Origin: Mycobacterium aquaticum
Lineage (GTDB): Bacteria; Actinomycetota; Actinomycetes; Mycobacteriales; Mycobacteriaceae
Length of the DNA: 64,000 nt
Reading direction: 5' to 3'
Assembly (NCBI RefSeq): GCF_002086485.1
Contig: NZ_MVHF01000036.1
Span: forward strand, 1-64,000
Positions 1 through 7,589 of the stretch are shown in pieces (positions within the stretch are counted from its first letter, which is position 1; each line of letters begins with the position of its first letter). The notes below the pieces were generated by a model. The model worked only from the letters and a program-made list of their open reading frames with translations. It was not told where the DNA came from and did no database searches. Position numbers and translations under genes: made by a program.

Positions 1-140
<140 letters not shown>

Positions 141-144
141 GGTC

Positions 145-440
145 GGTAGTGATGGAAGCGCCTGCGGCGCTGCTGAAATCGGCTACGCCTGCGGCGTGGG
201 CCACGGCGTGGTTTGCCTTTCCGGCCTCCGATCGTAACCGGCGGTCCGGACGCACAAGGGCCGCTTCGGCCTTCGGCTCGGCACCGGTTTCCCCGGGGCT
301 CGCTGCGCTCGCCGCGGAAACCGGCCCCGCTGGACCCTTGCTGCTTACCCGGCCCTCTGCCGGTTCTCGATCTCCTTGCCGGACAGGCAAACAGAACGGG
401 CGGATCCGAGAGCGCCCCCCTTTACGAAAGGTTCCCCACC
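145..440 (+). promoter_or_regulatory. Structured leader upstream of the DUF932 gene (divergent relative of the leader family)
   Basis: This non-coding stretch precedes the DUF932 start. It holds a perfect 9-bp inverted repeat, CCGGTTTCC (284-292) and GGAAACCGG (316-324), around a loop containing GCTCGCTGCGCTCGC. Very similar loop sequences sit inside the inner stem of the leaders at 7.4, 19.6 and 20.7 kb. The outer stem and the CTCACCTTTT block of those leaders are not recognisable here, so membership in the family is only tentative. The downstream ribosome-binding region is GAAAGG, about 10 nt before the ATG. Confidence 0.35.
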
Positions 441-1480
441 ATGGCTCACCAACTCGACTCAACCCGTGGCCGCGTCAGCTTCGCCGACTCGCAGACTGAC
501 GCCTGGCATCAGCTCGGCCAGCAGGTCGGCCACCTCATGACCGCGCACGAGGTCCTGGAGGCCGCACACCTTGCCCGATGGAACGTCCGCAAACTTCCGT
601 TGCAGGTCGCCCAGGATCCCATCGTCACCGCAGACGGTCACGTCATCACCCCGAGCCCGCTCGTGGTGCCCGATCACTACGCCACGGTGCGCGATAACCC
701 ATCATCCCCGGCCAGGTCGACGTGCTCGGCGTCGTCGGCAGCAAGTACCAGCCGCTGCAGAACGAGGCCTCTTGCGACTTCCTGACCGCCCTCATTGACG
801 AGAGCGGAGCAGTGTTCGAAACCGCTGGTGCCCTCAATGGCGGCCGCCACACGTTTGTCACCCTGAAATTGCCCGAAACCATGGTGTTTGACGGCAAAGA
901 CGGCTCTGAAGACCGCACCGAGCTGTATATCGCCGCGCTCAACTCCCATGACGGCAGCGCAGCGTTCCGAGGCATCGTCACCCCTGTCCGGGTGGTGTGC
1001 GCCAACACGCAGACCGCCGCGATTCGGGAAGCCAAGGCCAGCTTCGCGATCCGCCACACCGGCAGCGCCCGCATCGCGATCCAGCAAGCCCGCGAGGCCC
1101 TCAAACTCGCGTGGCGCTACCTCGATGTCTTCCAGGCCGCGGCCGCTGCGCTCTATGCCCAACCGATGGACACCGACGAAGTACGCGCGTTCGCCGATCG
1201 GCTGGTCGACGTCGACGGCGCAACCAGCTTGTCCGCCAAGAAGTCTCGCCGGGAACAAGCCAGCGGCATCGTCAAGCTATGGGTGTCCTCCCCCACTGTC
1301 GCACCGATCGCAGGAACGCGGTGGGGCGCCTACAACGCGGTTACCGAGTTCGTCGACCACCACGCGAAGGTGCGTGGCCGTGGCAACCCAGAAGCGGTCC
1401 GGGCGCTACGCGCGGTGACCACAGGTAGCAGCGCCCAGACGCTCAAGTCGAACGCGTTCCGGATGCTGCAAACCCTCTGA
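441..1480 (+). pseudogene. DUF932 phage/plasmid-like protein, broken by one frameshift
   Basis: Read from the ATG at 441 (preceded by GAAAGG) the frame gives MAHQLDSTRGRVSFADSQTD and runs to about base 697, where it turns into low-complexity sequence and stops. The neighbouring frame continues the same protein from about 700 (VDVLGVVGSKYQPLQNEA) to the stop at 1480. One extra C in the CCC run near 697-700 restores a single protein of about 346 aa, the usual size of the DUF932 family of phage and plasmid proteins. The molecular role of the family is not established. Because the break lies in a C run and two other genes here show the same kind of loss, a sequencing error is more likely than true decay. 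The gene is followed by a hairpin terminator. Confidence 0.75.
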
Positions 1481-1494
1481 CCCCAGGGGTGAGC

Positions 1495-1526
1495 CGGGCC
1501 CGCCGCGTAATCAGCCGGCGGGCCCG
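1495..1526 (+). terminator. GC-rich hairpin after the DUF932 gene
   Basis: A perfect 10-bp stem, CGGGCCCGCC (1495-1504) with GGCGGGCCCG (1517-1526), lies 14 bases after the stop codon and is followed by a short CTTTAT. This is the actinobacterial type of terminator with a weak U tract. Confidence 0.65.
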
Positions 1527-2024
1527 CGCTTTATCCGGCACCGACCGAGCGGAAACGCCTTCGGCGCTGCAACCACCTCTTTTCGCCCCAGAATCATCAC
1601 CGAAAAGACGAAAACCTCACTAATTCCACAACATGCGATCACAAACACAGCTCCCCGTTTCTGCCGTCCGAATTATGCGCTGGTTTCGGCGACTACATGC
1701 AAGGCTATCGGCTCCGCATCCGCTGCGGCCTGCGGCGCGAAAACTTTTCCGAGACGCTCGCTGCGCTCACTGAAAACTTTCCGCCCGAAACCGTGCATTA
1801 CGCGCCACCACTAGCGGTAACAAGCCTGCCAGAAACGGAAAAAGAACGGCAGCAGACACCCATGACAGCGATGATTGATGCGTCGTCGCGCACGCCTACT
1901 TTCCGGCCGATAAACGATAGAAAACCGCAACAAAGTTCTTTTGTTTGAGTGTGGCATAACCAAATAAGTGCCAGTAGAATAACTGAATATAAACCCCGCA
2001 CAACCAATTCCACGGAGGCTAGAA
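1527..2024 (+). other. Non-coding stretch with hairpin potential before nrdH
   Basis: No convincing gene lies here. The region is unusually A/T-rich for the window from about 1600 to 1660 and 1900 to 2000. GGTTTCGGCG (1682-1691) can pair with CGCCCGAAACC (1782-1792) with one bulged base, enclosing two copies of an AAAACTTTCC-like block around the GCTCGCTGCGCTCA loop motif seen in the other leaders. A 28-codon frame from the ATG at 1861 has no good ribosome-binding site. The A/T-rich part just before 2025 is the likely nrdH promoter area. Confidence 0.35.
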
Positions 2025-2294
2025 ATGTCTCACATCACCGTCTACACCAAACCGGCATGCGTCCAATGCAACGCCACCTACAAAGCCCTGGACAAGCAGG
2101 GTCTCAATTACCGGATCATCGACATCACGCTCGACAGCGAAGCCCGCGACTACGTCATGGCCCTGGGCTACCTCCAGGCCCCCGTCGTCGTGGCCGGCGA
2201 CGAGCACTGGTCAGGATTCCGCCCCGATCGCATCAAGGCACTCGCCAACCGAGCGATATCCCCATCAGATGCAACGGTGGCCACCGTCGCCTGA
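2025..2294 (+). CDS. nrdH: NrdH-type glutaredoxin-like redoxin
   Basis: The 89-aa protein has the thioredoxin-fold redox motif CVQC at residues 12-15 (context YTKPACVQCNATYKAL) and the late motif WSGFRPD that is typical of NrdH. NrdH proteins are small redoxins, reduced by thioredoxin reductase, that supply electrons to class Ib ribonucleotide reductase. They are common on phages and large plasmids, where they may support nucleotide supply during replication. The start follows GGAGG with good spacing. No ribonucleotide reductase gene is in the window, so the partner would be the host enzyme. It is the first gene of a closely spaced plus-strand run to 4104. Confidence 0.85.
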   Translation: MSHITVYTKPACVQCNATYKALDKQGLNYRIIDITLDSEARDYVMALGYLQAPVVVAGDEHWSGFRPDRIKALANRAISPSDATVATVA

Positions 2295-2338
2295 CAGCCA
2301 CCACAGGCAGATGAATCCCGCGAAAGGACCGTAACGAC

Positions 2339-2620
2339 ATGACAATTCACCCGCTACCCACCTCCACCGACTTCGACGAGCACGCCGAACAAGTCGGCCT
2401 GACCCGCGGCCAGCTGCTCACCGAGATCGCCAACGGCGTCTCCGCATTCCAGCGCGCCTACGACCAACTGACCCTGCTGCGAGGCTCGGTCGAAGACCCC
2501 GAATTCGTCGACGGCCGCGACGGCCGCGACGTCGCCCGCTTCCTCGATGACAGCATCCGGATCGGCCGCGCCGCCTACGCCGTCGTGCACACCATCATCG
2601 ACAAGGAGATTCCGCGATGA
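2339..2620 (+). CDS. Hypothetical protein, paralogue of the gene at 9059
   Basis: This 93-aa acidic protein has no family I can name. It begins 44 bases after nrdH behind GAAAGGA and overlaps the next gene by four bases (ATGA), so it is probably translationally coupled. Its C-terminal half (FVDGRDGRDVARFLDDSIRI, then a GRAAYAVVHTI segment) aligns with the protein at 9059-9334 (FAEGTAGDDVSAFIADSLRY, then TRAAYTVTHDI). The two are paralogues of one small plasmid family. It looks mostly helical, with no transmembrane segment or signal peptide. Confidence 0.7.
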   Translation: MTIHPLPTSTDFDEHAEQVGLTRGQLLTEIANGVSAFQRAYDQLTLLRGSVEDPEFVDGRDGRDVARFLDDSIRIGRAAYAVVHTIIDKEIPR

Positions 2621-3248
2621 GCCCCGCCGCCGTGCAGACCCTCGAACCGGTCGCCGGCGATGACTCCTGGCTGCGCATGACCGGAACCGACCTCGAGAAG
2701 CACGTCGCTGACGACTGGCGCGCCGAGGCCTTCGTGATGCCCACCGAATCCCAGCACCAACTGATCGGCGCACTGCTGTGGCTGCCGGCCACCCGCGCCC
2801 GCGCCATCCTCGAGTTGGTCCCCGACACCGCGTTCTGGCGGCCCCGCGCCCGGTGGGCCTGCCAGCTCATCCGCACGCTCGCCGAAGCCGGACACGATCC
2901 CCACCCCGTTGCGGTGTTCGAGCTCGCCCAAACCCAACCCAGCACATTCGCCCTACGGCCGGACCATCCGCCCACCGCCCACCAGATCAAAGGGCTGGCG
3001 ATCTACCTTTTCGACGCCTACCAGGACGCCATCGCCCCCCATGACAATGCCGGCCGATACGCCGCGACGTCCTCGACGATGCCTACCGAAAAGCCTTCCG
3101 CGAGCACGCCGTCCGCATGCAAGAGCTCGCCGAATGCGACGTCGAACGCGAGCTGCTCACCCAGCTGTTCACCGACACCCGCGACGACCTAGCCGACCTG
3201 CGGCGCCGAGCCGAAGCCGCCGCGCAACCCGGATGGGACACCCCATGA
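2617..3248 (+). pseudogene. DnaB N-terminal-domain-like protein, broken by one frameshift
   Basis: Residues ~45-110 resemble the N-terminal domain of replicative helicase DnaB: SQHQLIGALLWLP, then FWRPRARWACQLIRTLAEAG and a PHPVAVFELA segment. No helicase ATPase domain follows. Near 3060-3066 the frame turns into Ser/Thr/Pro-rich noise, while the next frame continues with a charged helical tail (RDVLDDAYRKAFREHAVRMQ) and ends at a TGA at 3246-3248. One missing C at TACGCC(C)GCGACG would restore about 210 aa. The corrected end overlaps the next start as ATGA, which supports the correction. Stand-alone DnaB_N proteins may bind the host primase or helicase; that role is inference. Confidence 0.6.
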
Positions 3249-3433
3249 CCACAATCCCGATCGACACCGCCATCGTGCGCCGCACGGCAGCCGCCGTCGC
3301 CGTCGCCCACCGTGACCGCCAAGCCGCCACCATCGCCGGTACCTGGATCGAAACCCTCGGCGTGCGGGCACAAAGGCATGCCGAACGTCACCTGTGCCGC
3401 CGTCGGCGCCCGACCGGCCGCCGTCCGGCATGA
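3245..3433 (+). CDS. Small basic hypothetical protein
   Basis: The 62-aa frame starts in an ATGA overlap with the corrected end of the DnaB_N-like gene and ends in an ATGA overlap with the protease gene at 3430. Two four-base overlaps in a row support it as a real, coupled gene. The product (MTTIPIDTAIVRRTAAAVAV...) is Ala/Arg-rich with an Arg-rich tail (RRRRPTGRRPA) and no recognised domain. The basic tail could contact nucleic acid, but that is only a guess from composition. Confidence 0.5.
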   Translation: MTTIPIDTAIVRRTAAAVAVAHRDRQAATIAGTWIETLGVRAQRHAERHLCRRRRPTGRRPA

Positions 3434-4104
3434 ACACCGCGCGCCTGGCGGCCCGCGCAATCGCCACCACCGCCAGCATGGTCATCGCCGCGTCCACAGC
3501 ACCAGCCGCGGCCGCGGTGCAGCTCGTCGAACCCGGTGACCGCATCGAAACCGCCACCAATGCATGCACACTCGGATGGGTTTACATCGGCGCCGACAAA
3601 CACACCTATGCCGTCACTGCCGGTCACTGCGCAACAACCCCCGGCGAAACCGTCACCGACAAACACAGCGGCGCCATCGGCACATTCCTGCAAACGCGCG
3701 TCGACCCGCCCGGCATCGGCGGAGCCGACTACGCCCTCATCGACTTCGGCGTGCGCACCCTGCCCGTACCCTTCGTCGCCAACCAACCCGTCACCGCCAA
3801 CAACCACACCGAACCCCGTCCCGGTCAGAAAGTGTGCCGCGACGGCATCTCGACAGGAACCGTGTGCGGTGAAGTCACCCGCAGCTACGGCCAACACCAA
3901 TACATCACCGTCGGCATGACCCCGACCATCGGCGGCGACTCCGGCGGCCCGGTATGGACCACCGACACCGACGGCGGCGACATTCGCGTCATCGGCATCT
4001 GGCTCGGCGGCCGCACCACCATCGCCGGTGGAAACTTCGGCCGCTTCGCCGGCCTCAGCGACGCCCTCGCCGTCATCGGCACACCACCCATCACCGCCCA
4101 GTAA
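3430..4104 (+). CDS. Secreted trypsin-like (S1 family) serine protease
   Basis: The 224-aa product begins with a signal peptide (basic start, hydrophobic core to about residue 22, APAAAA cleavage region near 29) and then a chymotrypsin-fold protease. The catalytic triad is visible: His66 in TAGHC, Asp100 in GGADYALIDFG and Ser171 in GGDSGGPVW. Cys46/Cys67 and Cys136/Cys146 are placed to form disulfides. It is close in plan to the short secreted S1 proteases of mycobacteria and their phages. I choose the ATG at 3430 because it overlaps the previous stop as ATGA; an upstream in-frame ATG at 3394 would put charged residues before the signal. The protease would act outside the cytoplasm. Its place in a coupled run with a DnaB_N-like gene is odd and its substrate is unknown. 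Confidence 0.85.
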   Translation: MNTARLAARAIATTASMVIAASTAPAAAAVQLVEPGDRIETATNACTLGWVYIGADKHTYAVTAGHCATTPGETVTDKHSGAIGTFLQTRVDPPGIGGADYALIDFGVRTLPVPFVANQPVTANNHTEPRPGQKVCRDGISTGTVCGEVTRSYGQHQYITVGMTPTIGGDSGGPVWTTDTDGGDIRVIGIWLGGRTTIAGGNFGRFAGLSDALAVIGTPPITAQ

Positions 4105-4180
4105 GGCCGCACTCTCTACCCGCACCAAAGTCGCCGACTCCCAACGGAATAGGAGTTCGAGCACCCGAGTCTTGCAATCA

Positions 4181-4571
4181 GGCCTGCCCTGTGGGGTGGG
4201 TCGGGTTTTTCATGTTCCGGCTCTGGGGTGGTGGTTGGCGGCGCACTAGGTGCGGCCGCTGGTGGCCACCTGCGGTGGCCATGGGGTTGGGTGCCTGCTC
4301 ACTTTTTCTTTTGCCTGTCAGCGTGGCCCAGTCTGACCGGCCGGGGCCCGTCACGGTCAACCCACGCGCGCGGTGATGTTCGCCGGCCGGGTGACCCTTT
4401 CGGCCCTACGGGAGTGAAGCGCCAGGGCGCTGCGCGCCGGCGTTTCACCCGGGCCGAAAGCCCGGCTCGCATCATCGCGCGCTCTGCCGGGGTTGACCGT
4501 GCCACCCTGCCGGTCCCCCTGACCCACACGCCAACCGGCGCAACCACTCCCGACCCGAACGGAGAAAAACC
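4181..4571 (+). promoter_or_regulatory. Structured leader element, copy L2
   Basis: This 391-bp element begins with a terminator-like hairpin and TTTTT (about 4181-4210), then carries TCACTTTTTCTTTTGCCTGTCAG and a long nested hairpin. The outer stem pairs CACGGTCAACCC (4352-4363) with GGGTTGACCGTG (4490-4501). The middle stem pairs GCGCGCGGTGATG (4366-4378) with CATCATCGCGCGC (4470-4482). The inner stem pairs CTTTCGGCCC (4397-4406) with GGGCCGAAAG (4451-4460). CGGAGAAAAACC precedes the ATG at 4572. The element is repeated almost base for base at 21599-21989, where I find two mismatches and no indels. Confidence 0.8.
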
Positions 4572-5150
4572 ATGTCGAAAACCGACGTCACCGCAGCAGA
4601 GCTGGGCCAACCCACCGCCATCATCACCAACACCTACATCCGGCTGCGCAGCACCCAACGAGCCGACCTCACCGTCTATCACGCCCGCACCCGCAACGTC
4701 CGCGTCACCCTCGCCTGGGGCGGCATCTTGATGACCTTCCTCAACGCCCAAGCCGCTCAAGGTGTCCGAGAAGCACTCTCAGCCGCCCGGCCCACCATGG
4801 TCAACCTGCCCACCGATATCGGCGCCGCCCGACCCACCGACGAAGACGCCTACGACCGGCCCACCGTCGCCATCGACTGGACTCAGCGCCCCACCTACGC
4901 CGTCATGCCCCGCGAAACCCAGACGCCGCACCACCAGCGCATCGTCCGGTGGACGGACGTCTATCTCGGCTCGCTGACCTTCCAGGTCCTCGATCGCGCC
5001 GCATTCCACTCGACCATGGAGATCCTCGAACTGGCCCATCACACCGCGATCGCGGTATGCCTCGACGGCGAGCATCACCGGGCCGACCCCACCACGGCCG
5101 GATACCGAGCCCTCAACGCCGACAAGCACACTGAGACAGATCCGGACTAG
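4572..5150 (+). CDS. Hypothetical protein behind leader L2
   Basis: The 192-aa product is not recognised. It is soluble-looking, with mixed alpha/beta character, Trp/Tyr-rich in the middle (DRPTVAIDWTQRPTYAVM) and a His-rich late segment (LAHHTAIAVCLDGEHH). It has no signal peptide or membrane segment. Start choice is clear: ATG at 4572 lies behind CGGAGAAAAACC at the end of leader L2. It is the sole gene of its leader cassette and is followed directly by two DnaA-box-like sequences rather than a hairpin. The location suggests an early-expressed accessory plasmid function, but nothing in the sequence gives a biochemical role. Confidence 0.65.
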   Translation: MSKTDVTAAELGQPTAIITNTYIRLRSTQRADLTVYHARTRNVRVTLAWGGILMTFLNAQAAQGVREALSAARPTMVNLPTDIGAARPTDEDAYDRPTVAIDWTQRPTYAVMPRETQTPHHQRIVRWTDVYLGSLTFQVLDRAAFHSTMEILELAHHTAIAVCLDGEHHRADPTTAGYRALNADKHTETDPD

Positions 5151-5188
5151 TTATCCACAACACGCCTCGGGGCCCGCAGTTATCCACA
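5151..5188. promoter_or_regulatory. Two perfect DnaA boxes (possible replication-origin part)
   Basis: TTATCCACA occurs twice, at 5151-5159 and 5180-5188, in the same orientation and 29 bp apart, immediately after the stop codon of the preceding gene. Both match the DnaA consensus exactly. The spacer is GC-rich and there is no obvious A/T-rich unwinding element or iteron array beside them, so a full origin is not shown. Confidence 0.5.
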
Positions 5189-5239
5189 GACGGAGCTGCG
5201 GCCCTCGACGGCGCCGCGCAAAGGCGCAACGATGAGCCC

Positions 5240-5521
5240 ATGACCACCTGGACCCTCACCACGAGCAGTCCCGACGCAGAGCGCGTCACCATGGGCTCAG
5301 CCCGCGATCCGCGGCGAGCTCGCCGCGACCTTGTCGCGGCCGCCCGCACGCAAATGCAGCACGCCCCGGCCGCCGGCACACCCCGCTACGTCCTACACCA
5401 AGACGGCGTCATAGTGGCCATCATCCAGACCGGACTCACCGAAGCCGGCACACCCGACCACGCCGGCGCCGCCGGCATGCTCGATCGCCTCGACCATTCA
5501 CGAAAACCGTTCGAGGACTGA
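5240..5521 (+). CDS. Hypothetical protein
   Basis: The 93-aa product (MTTWTLTTSSPDAERVTMGS...) is unrecognised. An Arg/Ala-rich helix (RDPRRARRDLVAAARTQM) is followed by a short beta-rich segment (RYVLHQDGVIVAIIQTG) and an acidic tail. The start is the ATG at 5240, behind GCAACGATGAGCCC with only a weak ribosome-binding site. It lies between the DnaA boxes and a small hairpin, convergent with the minus-strand gene at 5658. No signal or membrane segment is seen. Confidence 0.55.
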   Translation: MTTWTLTTSSPDAERVTMGSARDPRRARRDLVAAARTQMQHAPAAGTPRYVLHQDGVIVAIIQTGLTEAGTPDHAGAAGMLDRLDHSRKPFED

Positions 5522-5562
5522 GCAACTTACCCTCACCCGGGGCCGCGTCCAGAGGGTTGATC

Positions 5563-5578
5563 CGGGGCTGCCGCCCCG
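5563..5578. terminator. Short hairpin between convergent genes
   Basis: CGGGGC (5563-5568) pairs with GCCCCG (5573-5578) around TGCC. It lies between the plus-strand gene ending at 5521 and the minus-strand gene ending at 5658, so it could end transcription from both sides. The stem is short and has no T tract. Confidence 0.35.
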
Positions 5579-5657
5579 ATCGTTGAGGTGGGATACATGA
5601 GCGGCAGCCACATATCACAGTAGCCACGCCGTCGGCCAAGCTCATCGAGCTCGCAGC

Positions 5658-6122
5658 TCAACCCGCCGTGGACGCCTCAGCGAGCCGTTGCGCGCCGTCG
5701 ACCATCATGGTGCCGAGATCGCTGGCCAGCCGTGAGCCGATGTTGGCCAGAACCAAGGCCCCGACCATCCGGCCAACGGCCGTCATGTCCTCGTTGGGCC
5801 GCGGATGCGGCTGCGGACCCGGATGCAGATGCGGAAATGGCCAGTGGCGCGGCCACGGCGTACCGCACCACTCATCGACGAGCTCGCTGATGATCCGGAC
5901 GCCGTCGCGGCCCTGGATCTGCGATTCGATGGCCAGTTGCGCGTATCGGTGTGCCATCACCGCCGCAGCCACCTGAAACTGGTCAGCCTCCACCGGGGGA
6001 AGAGGCTGCGGGTGCAACTCAACTTCGTTGCTGCCGTTGATCACTCGCCACGCACCCACCGAGACTTGACTGATCAGTGGCAGAACAGATTTGGCGGTTT
6101 CCCGATCGATCGACGTAGTCAC
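5658..6122 (-). CDS. Hypothetical protein with an HPQPLPP motif
   Basis: The 154-aa product is one of the few minus-strand genes in this part of the window. It contains VELHPQPLPPVEADQFQ, a proline motif met in several uncharacterised bacterial proteins, a Trp/His/Pro-rich centre (CGTPWPRHWPFPHLHPGPQP) and a hydrophobic C-terminal helix (VGRMVGALVLANIGSRLASD). No enzyme family is recognised. The start is a GTG at 6122 with GAGGGG six bases upstream. The upstream 6123-6239 region would hold its promoter and contains a GTGCA/TGCAC inverted repeat. Confidence 0.6.
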   Translation of the reverse strand: MTTSIDRETAKSVLPLISQVSVGAWRVINGSNEVELHPQPLPPVEADQFQVAAAVMAHRYAQLAIESQIQGRDGVRIISELVDEWCGTPWPRHWPFPHLHPGPQPHPRPNEDMTAVGRMVGALVLANIGSRLASDLGTMMVDGAQRLAEASTAG

Positions 6123-6239
6123 GACATCCCCTCAAATAGAACATCATTGGACCTCGCCAGTATCAAACTGAGCATCTCCACGGTGCACGTGTAATGCACT
6201 ACCCCACATCGTCGTAGCAGCACCAAATCGTCGTGACAC

Positions 6240-6608
6240 ACATTGGCCCAGGCTGGGTCTATCGACGCCTGGCACCCTGCGGGCCGCCCGGCGACCAGCC
6301 CACCTGCCGGCGGGCTTGGGGTTGGAAGCCCACTCACCTTTTATGCCTGTCAGCAGGTGCCCCAGCGTAATCGTCGGGACCCACCGCGGCTCAACCCACG
6401 CCCGGTACCGGGCTGCGCAGGCCGAGTGACTCTTTCGGCCCAACGCTGGTGAAGCACCAAGGCGCTGCGCGCCAGGCACTTCACCTGGGCCGAAAGCCCT
6501 GCTGCGCCCGGCCCGGACTCTTCGGGGTTGACCCCCCGGCACCCACCGATTCGCCTGCACCTGTGCCAACCGGCACACACCGATCACCAGAACAGAACGG
6601 ACAACAAC
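6240..6608 (+). promoter_or_regulatory. Structured leader element, copy L3
   Basis: This copy has the shared block CTCACCTTTTATGCCTGTCAG (about 6335-6355), an outer stem reduced to TCAACCC (6391-6397) with GGGTTGA (6525-6531), and a perfect 11-bp inner stem CTTTCGGCCCA (6432-6442) with TGGGCCGAAAG (6486-6496). Inside the inner stem GTGAAG pairs with CTTCAC. The distance from the outer right arm to the start codon is about 79 bases, as in the other copies. It differs from L2 at many positions, yet the inner stem remains fully paired. Confidence 0.75.
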
Positions 6609-7196
6609 ATGACCACCACGTGGGACCGTATCGACCACGACCCCATCAGCATTGCCAGCGGAGCTGCCGAGCAGCGCCCGACGATCCGGATGCTCCACAT
6701 GAGCATGAGCGGCGGCGGTGTCACCGACTGGTCCACCGACCGCACCTTCCACACCGTCGCGGAGGCCAACAAGGCCATCACCGCCCTGGCCATGGACAAC
6801 GACCACGCGGTCTTCGGTGTCATCCTCGAGCCTGACCCGTCCAGCCTCGTCGACGACGCCCTGCACGTCATCATCCACTGGGGCTTGGTTTCCGACCGCT
6901 ACCACCTCGACACCATCGACAACGCGGCCCCCAGGGAGCTGAGCATGAAAATCCTCACCGCCCACACGATCTCCGGCGCGGTCGGCGCCGAATACCCCGA
7001 CTTCGAGAAAGGAACCGCGGTGCGGGTGCTGCCCGCCATCGTCTCCAACCAGATGCCGGTCGAGCACCGCATCGTCGATGACGCATGGAGCTTCTCCGGG
7101 CCCACCCGCCATCCCGAGTACGCCACCATCCATCACGACCACGACCGCGTCACCATCGCGATACACCGCCACCGCCTGCAACCGCGGCCAAGCTAA
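6609..7196 (+). CDS. Hypothetical protein behind leader L3
   Basis: The 195-aa product (MTTTWDRIDHDPISIASGAA...) is not recognised. A DDALHVIIHWGLV segment and a C-terminal segment with TIAIHRHRLQ suggest a mixed alpha/beta soluble protein; Asp and His are abundant. There is no signal or membrane segment. The ATG at 6609 follows AACGGACAACAAC, and upstream in-frame starts fall inside the conserved leader, so I reject them. A strong terminator follows at 7209-7259, making this a clean leader-gene-terminator cassette. Confidence 0.65.
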   Translation: MTTTWDRIDHDPISIASGAAEQRPTIRMLHMSMSGGGVTDWSTDRTFHTVAEANKAITALAMDNDHAVFGVILEPDPSSLVDDALHVIIHWGLVSDRYHLDTIDNAAPRELSMKILTAHTISGAVGAEYPDFEKGTAVRVLPAIVSNQMPVEHRIVDDAWSFSGPTRHPEYATIHHDHDRVTIAIHRHRLQPRPS

Positions 7197-7208
7197 CCCT
7201 GCGGTATC

Positions 7209-7259
7209 GGGCCCGGCCAATCCCTCCCCGTGAGGTGGTTGGCCGGGCCCCCTTTTTTT
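7209..7259 (+). terminator. Rho-independent terminator of the L3 cassette
   Basis: A perfect 12-bp stem, GGGCCCGGCCAA (7209-7220) with TTGGCCGGGCCC (7239-7250), is followed by CC and seven T residues (7253-7259). A close relative of its 3' half recurs at 19398-19413. Confidence 0.85.
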
Positions 7260-7261
7260 CT

Positions 7262-7582
7262 TCCGGCCGCGATCCTGTACCGGCGCCCGGGGAGCGTGAA
7301 TAGCCCACCGCTGGTGGGCTTTTGGGTTGGCAGCCCACTCACCTTATGTGCTGTCAGCGAGGGGTCGCAGCCTACAAGGCCGGGGGCCCGACCGGTCAAC
7401 CCACGCCCGGTGCTGGTGCCGGCGGCGGAGGACATTTGCGGCCCAACCCTTGCTCGCTGTCGCTCGCGGGCCGCAAATCCGCCGGCACTCATCGCCGGAC
7501 TCTTCGGGGTTGACCGCCCACCCTCAGCCTTGCCGCCGCTCCCCAGCGCTGACCAGCAGCGCACCGACCGAAAGGATTCTCA
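7262..7582 (+). promoter_or_regulatory. Structured leader element, copy L4 (followed by the IS110 insertion)
   Basis: The copy has GTGGGCT/AGCCCAC hairpin arms before CTCACCTTATGTGCTGTCAG, an outer stem CGGTCAACCC (7393-7402) with GGGTTGACCG (7507-7516), a TGCCGGCGG/CCGCCGGCA middle stem, and an inner stem ATTTGCGGCCC (7434-7444) with GGGCCGCAAAT (7468-7478). The expected ATG lies at 7583 behind AAAGGATTCTCA, about 73 bases after the outer stem, but the IS110 transposase reading frame ends at 7592, so the gene originally served by this leader has been separated or lost. Confidence 0.75.
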
Positions 7583-7589
7583 ATGAGCG

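Noticed and set aside
1697..1948. 83-codon plus-strand frame in the gap before nrdH
   Set aside because: It crosses the hairpin-forming region, has no ribosome-binding site and low-complexity sequence; only a 28-codon piece from 1861 is even possible.
4228..4571. Open frames running through leaders L2 and L7 into or across the start codon
   Set aside because: The leader is conserved as paired stems rather than as codons, and the frames differ between copies.
6144..7220. 358-codon minus-strand frame over leader L3 and the gene at 6609
   Set aside because: It is antisense to a well-supported cassette with start signal and terminator; Val/Asp/Gly-rich shadow.
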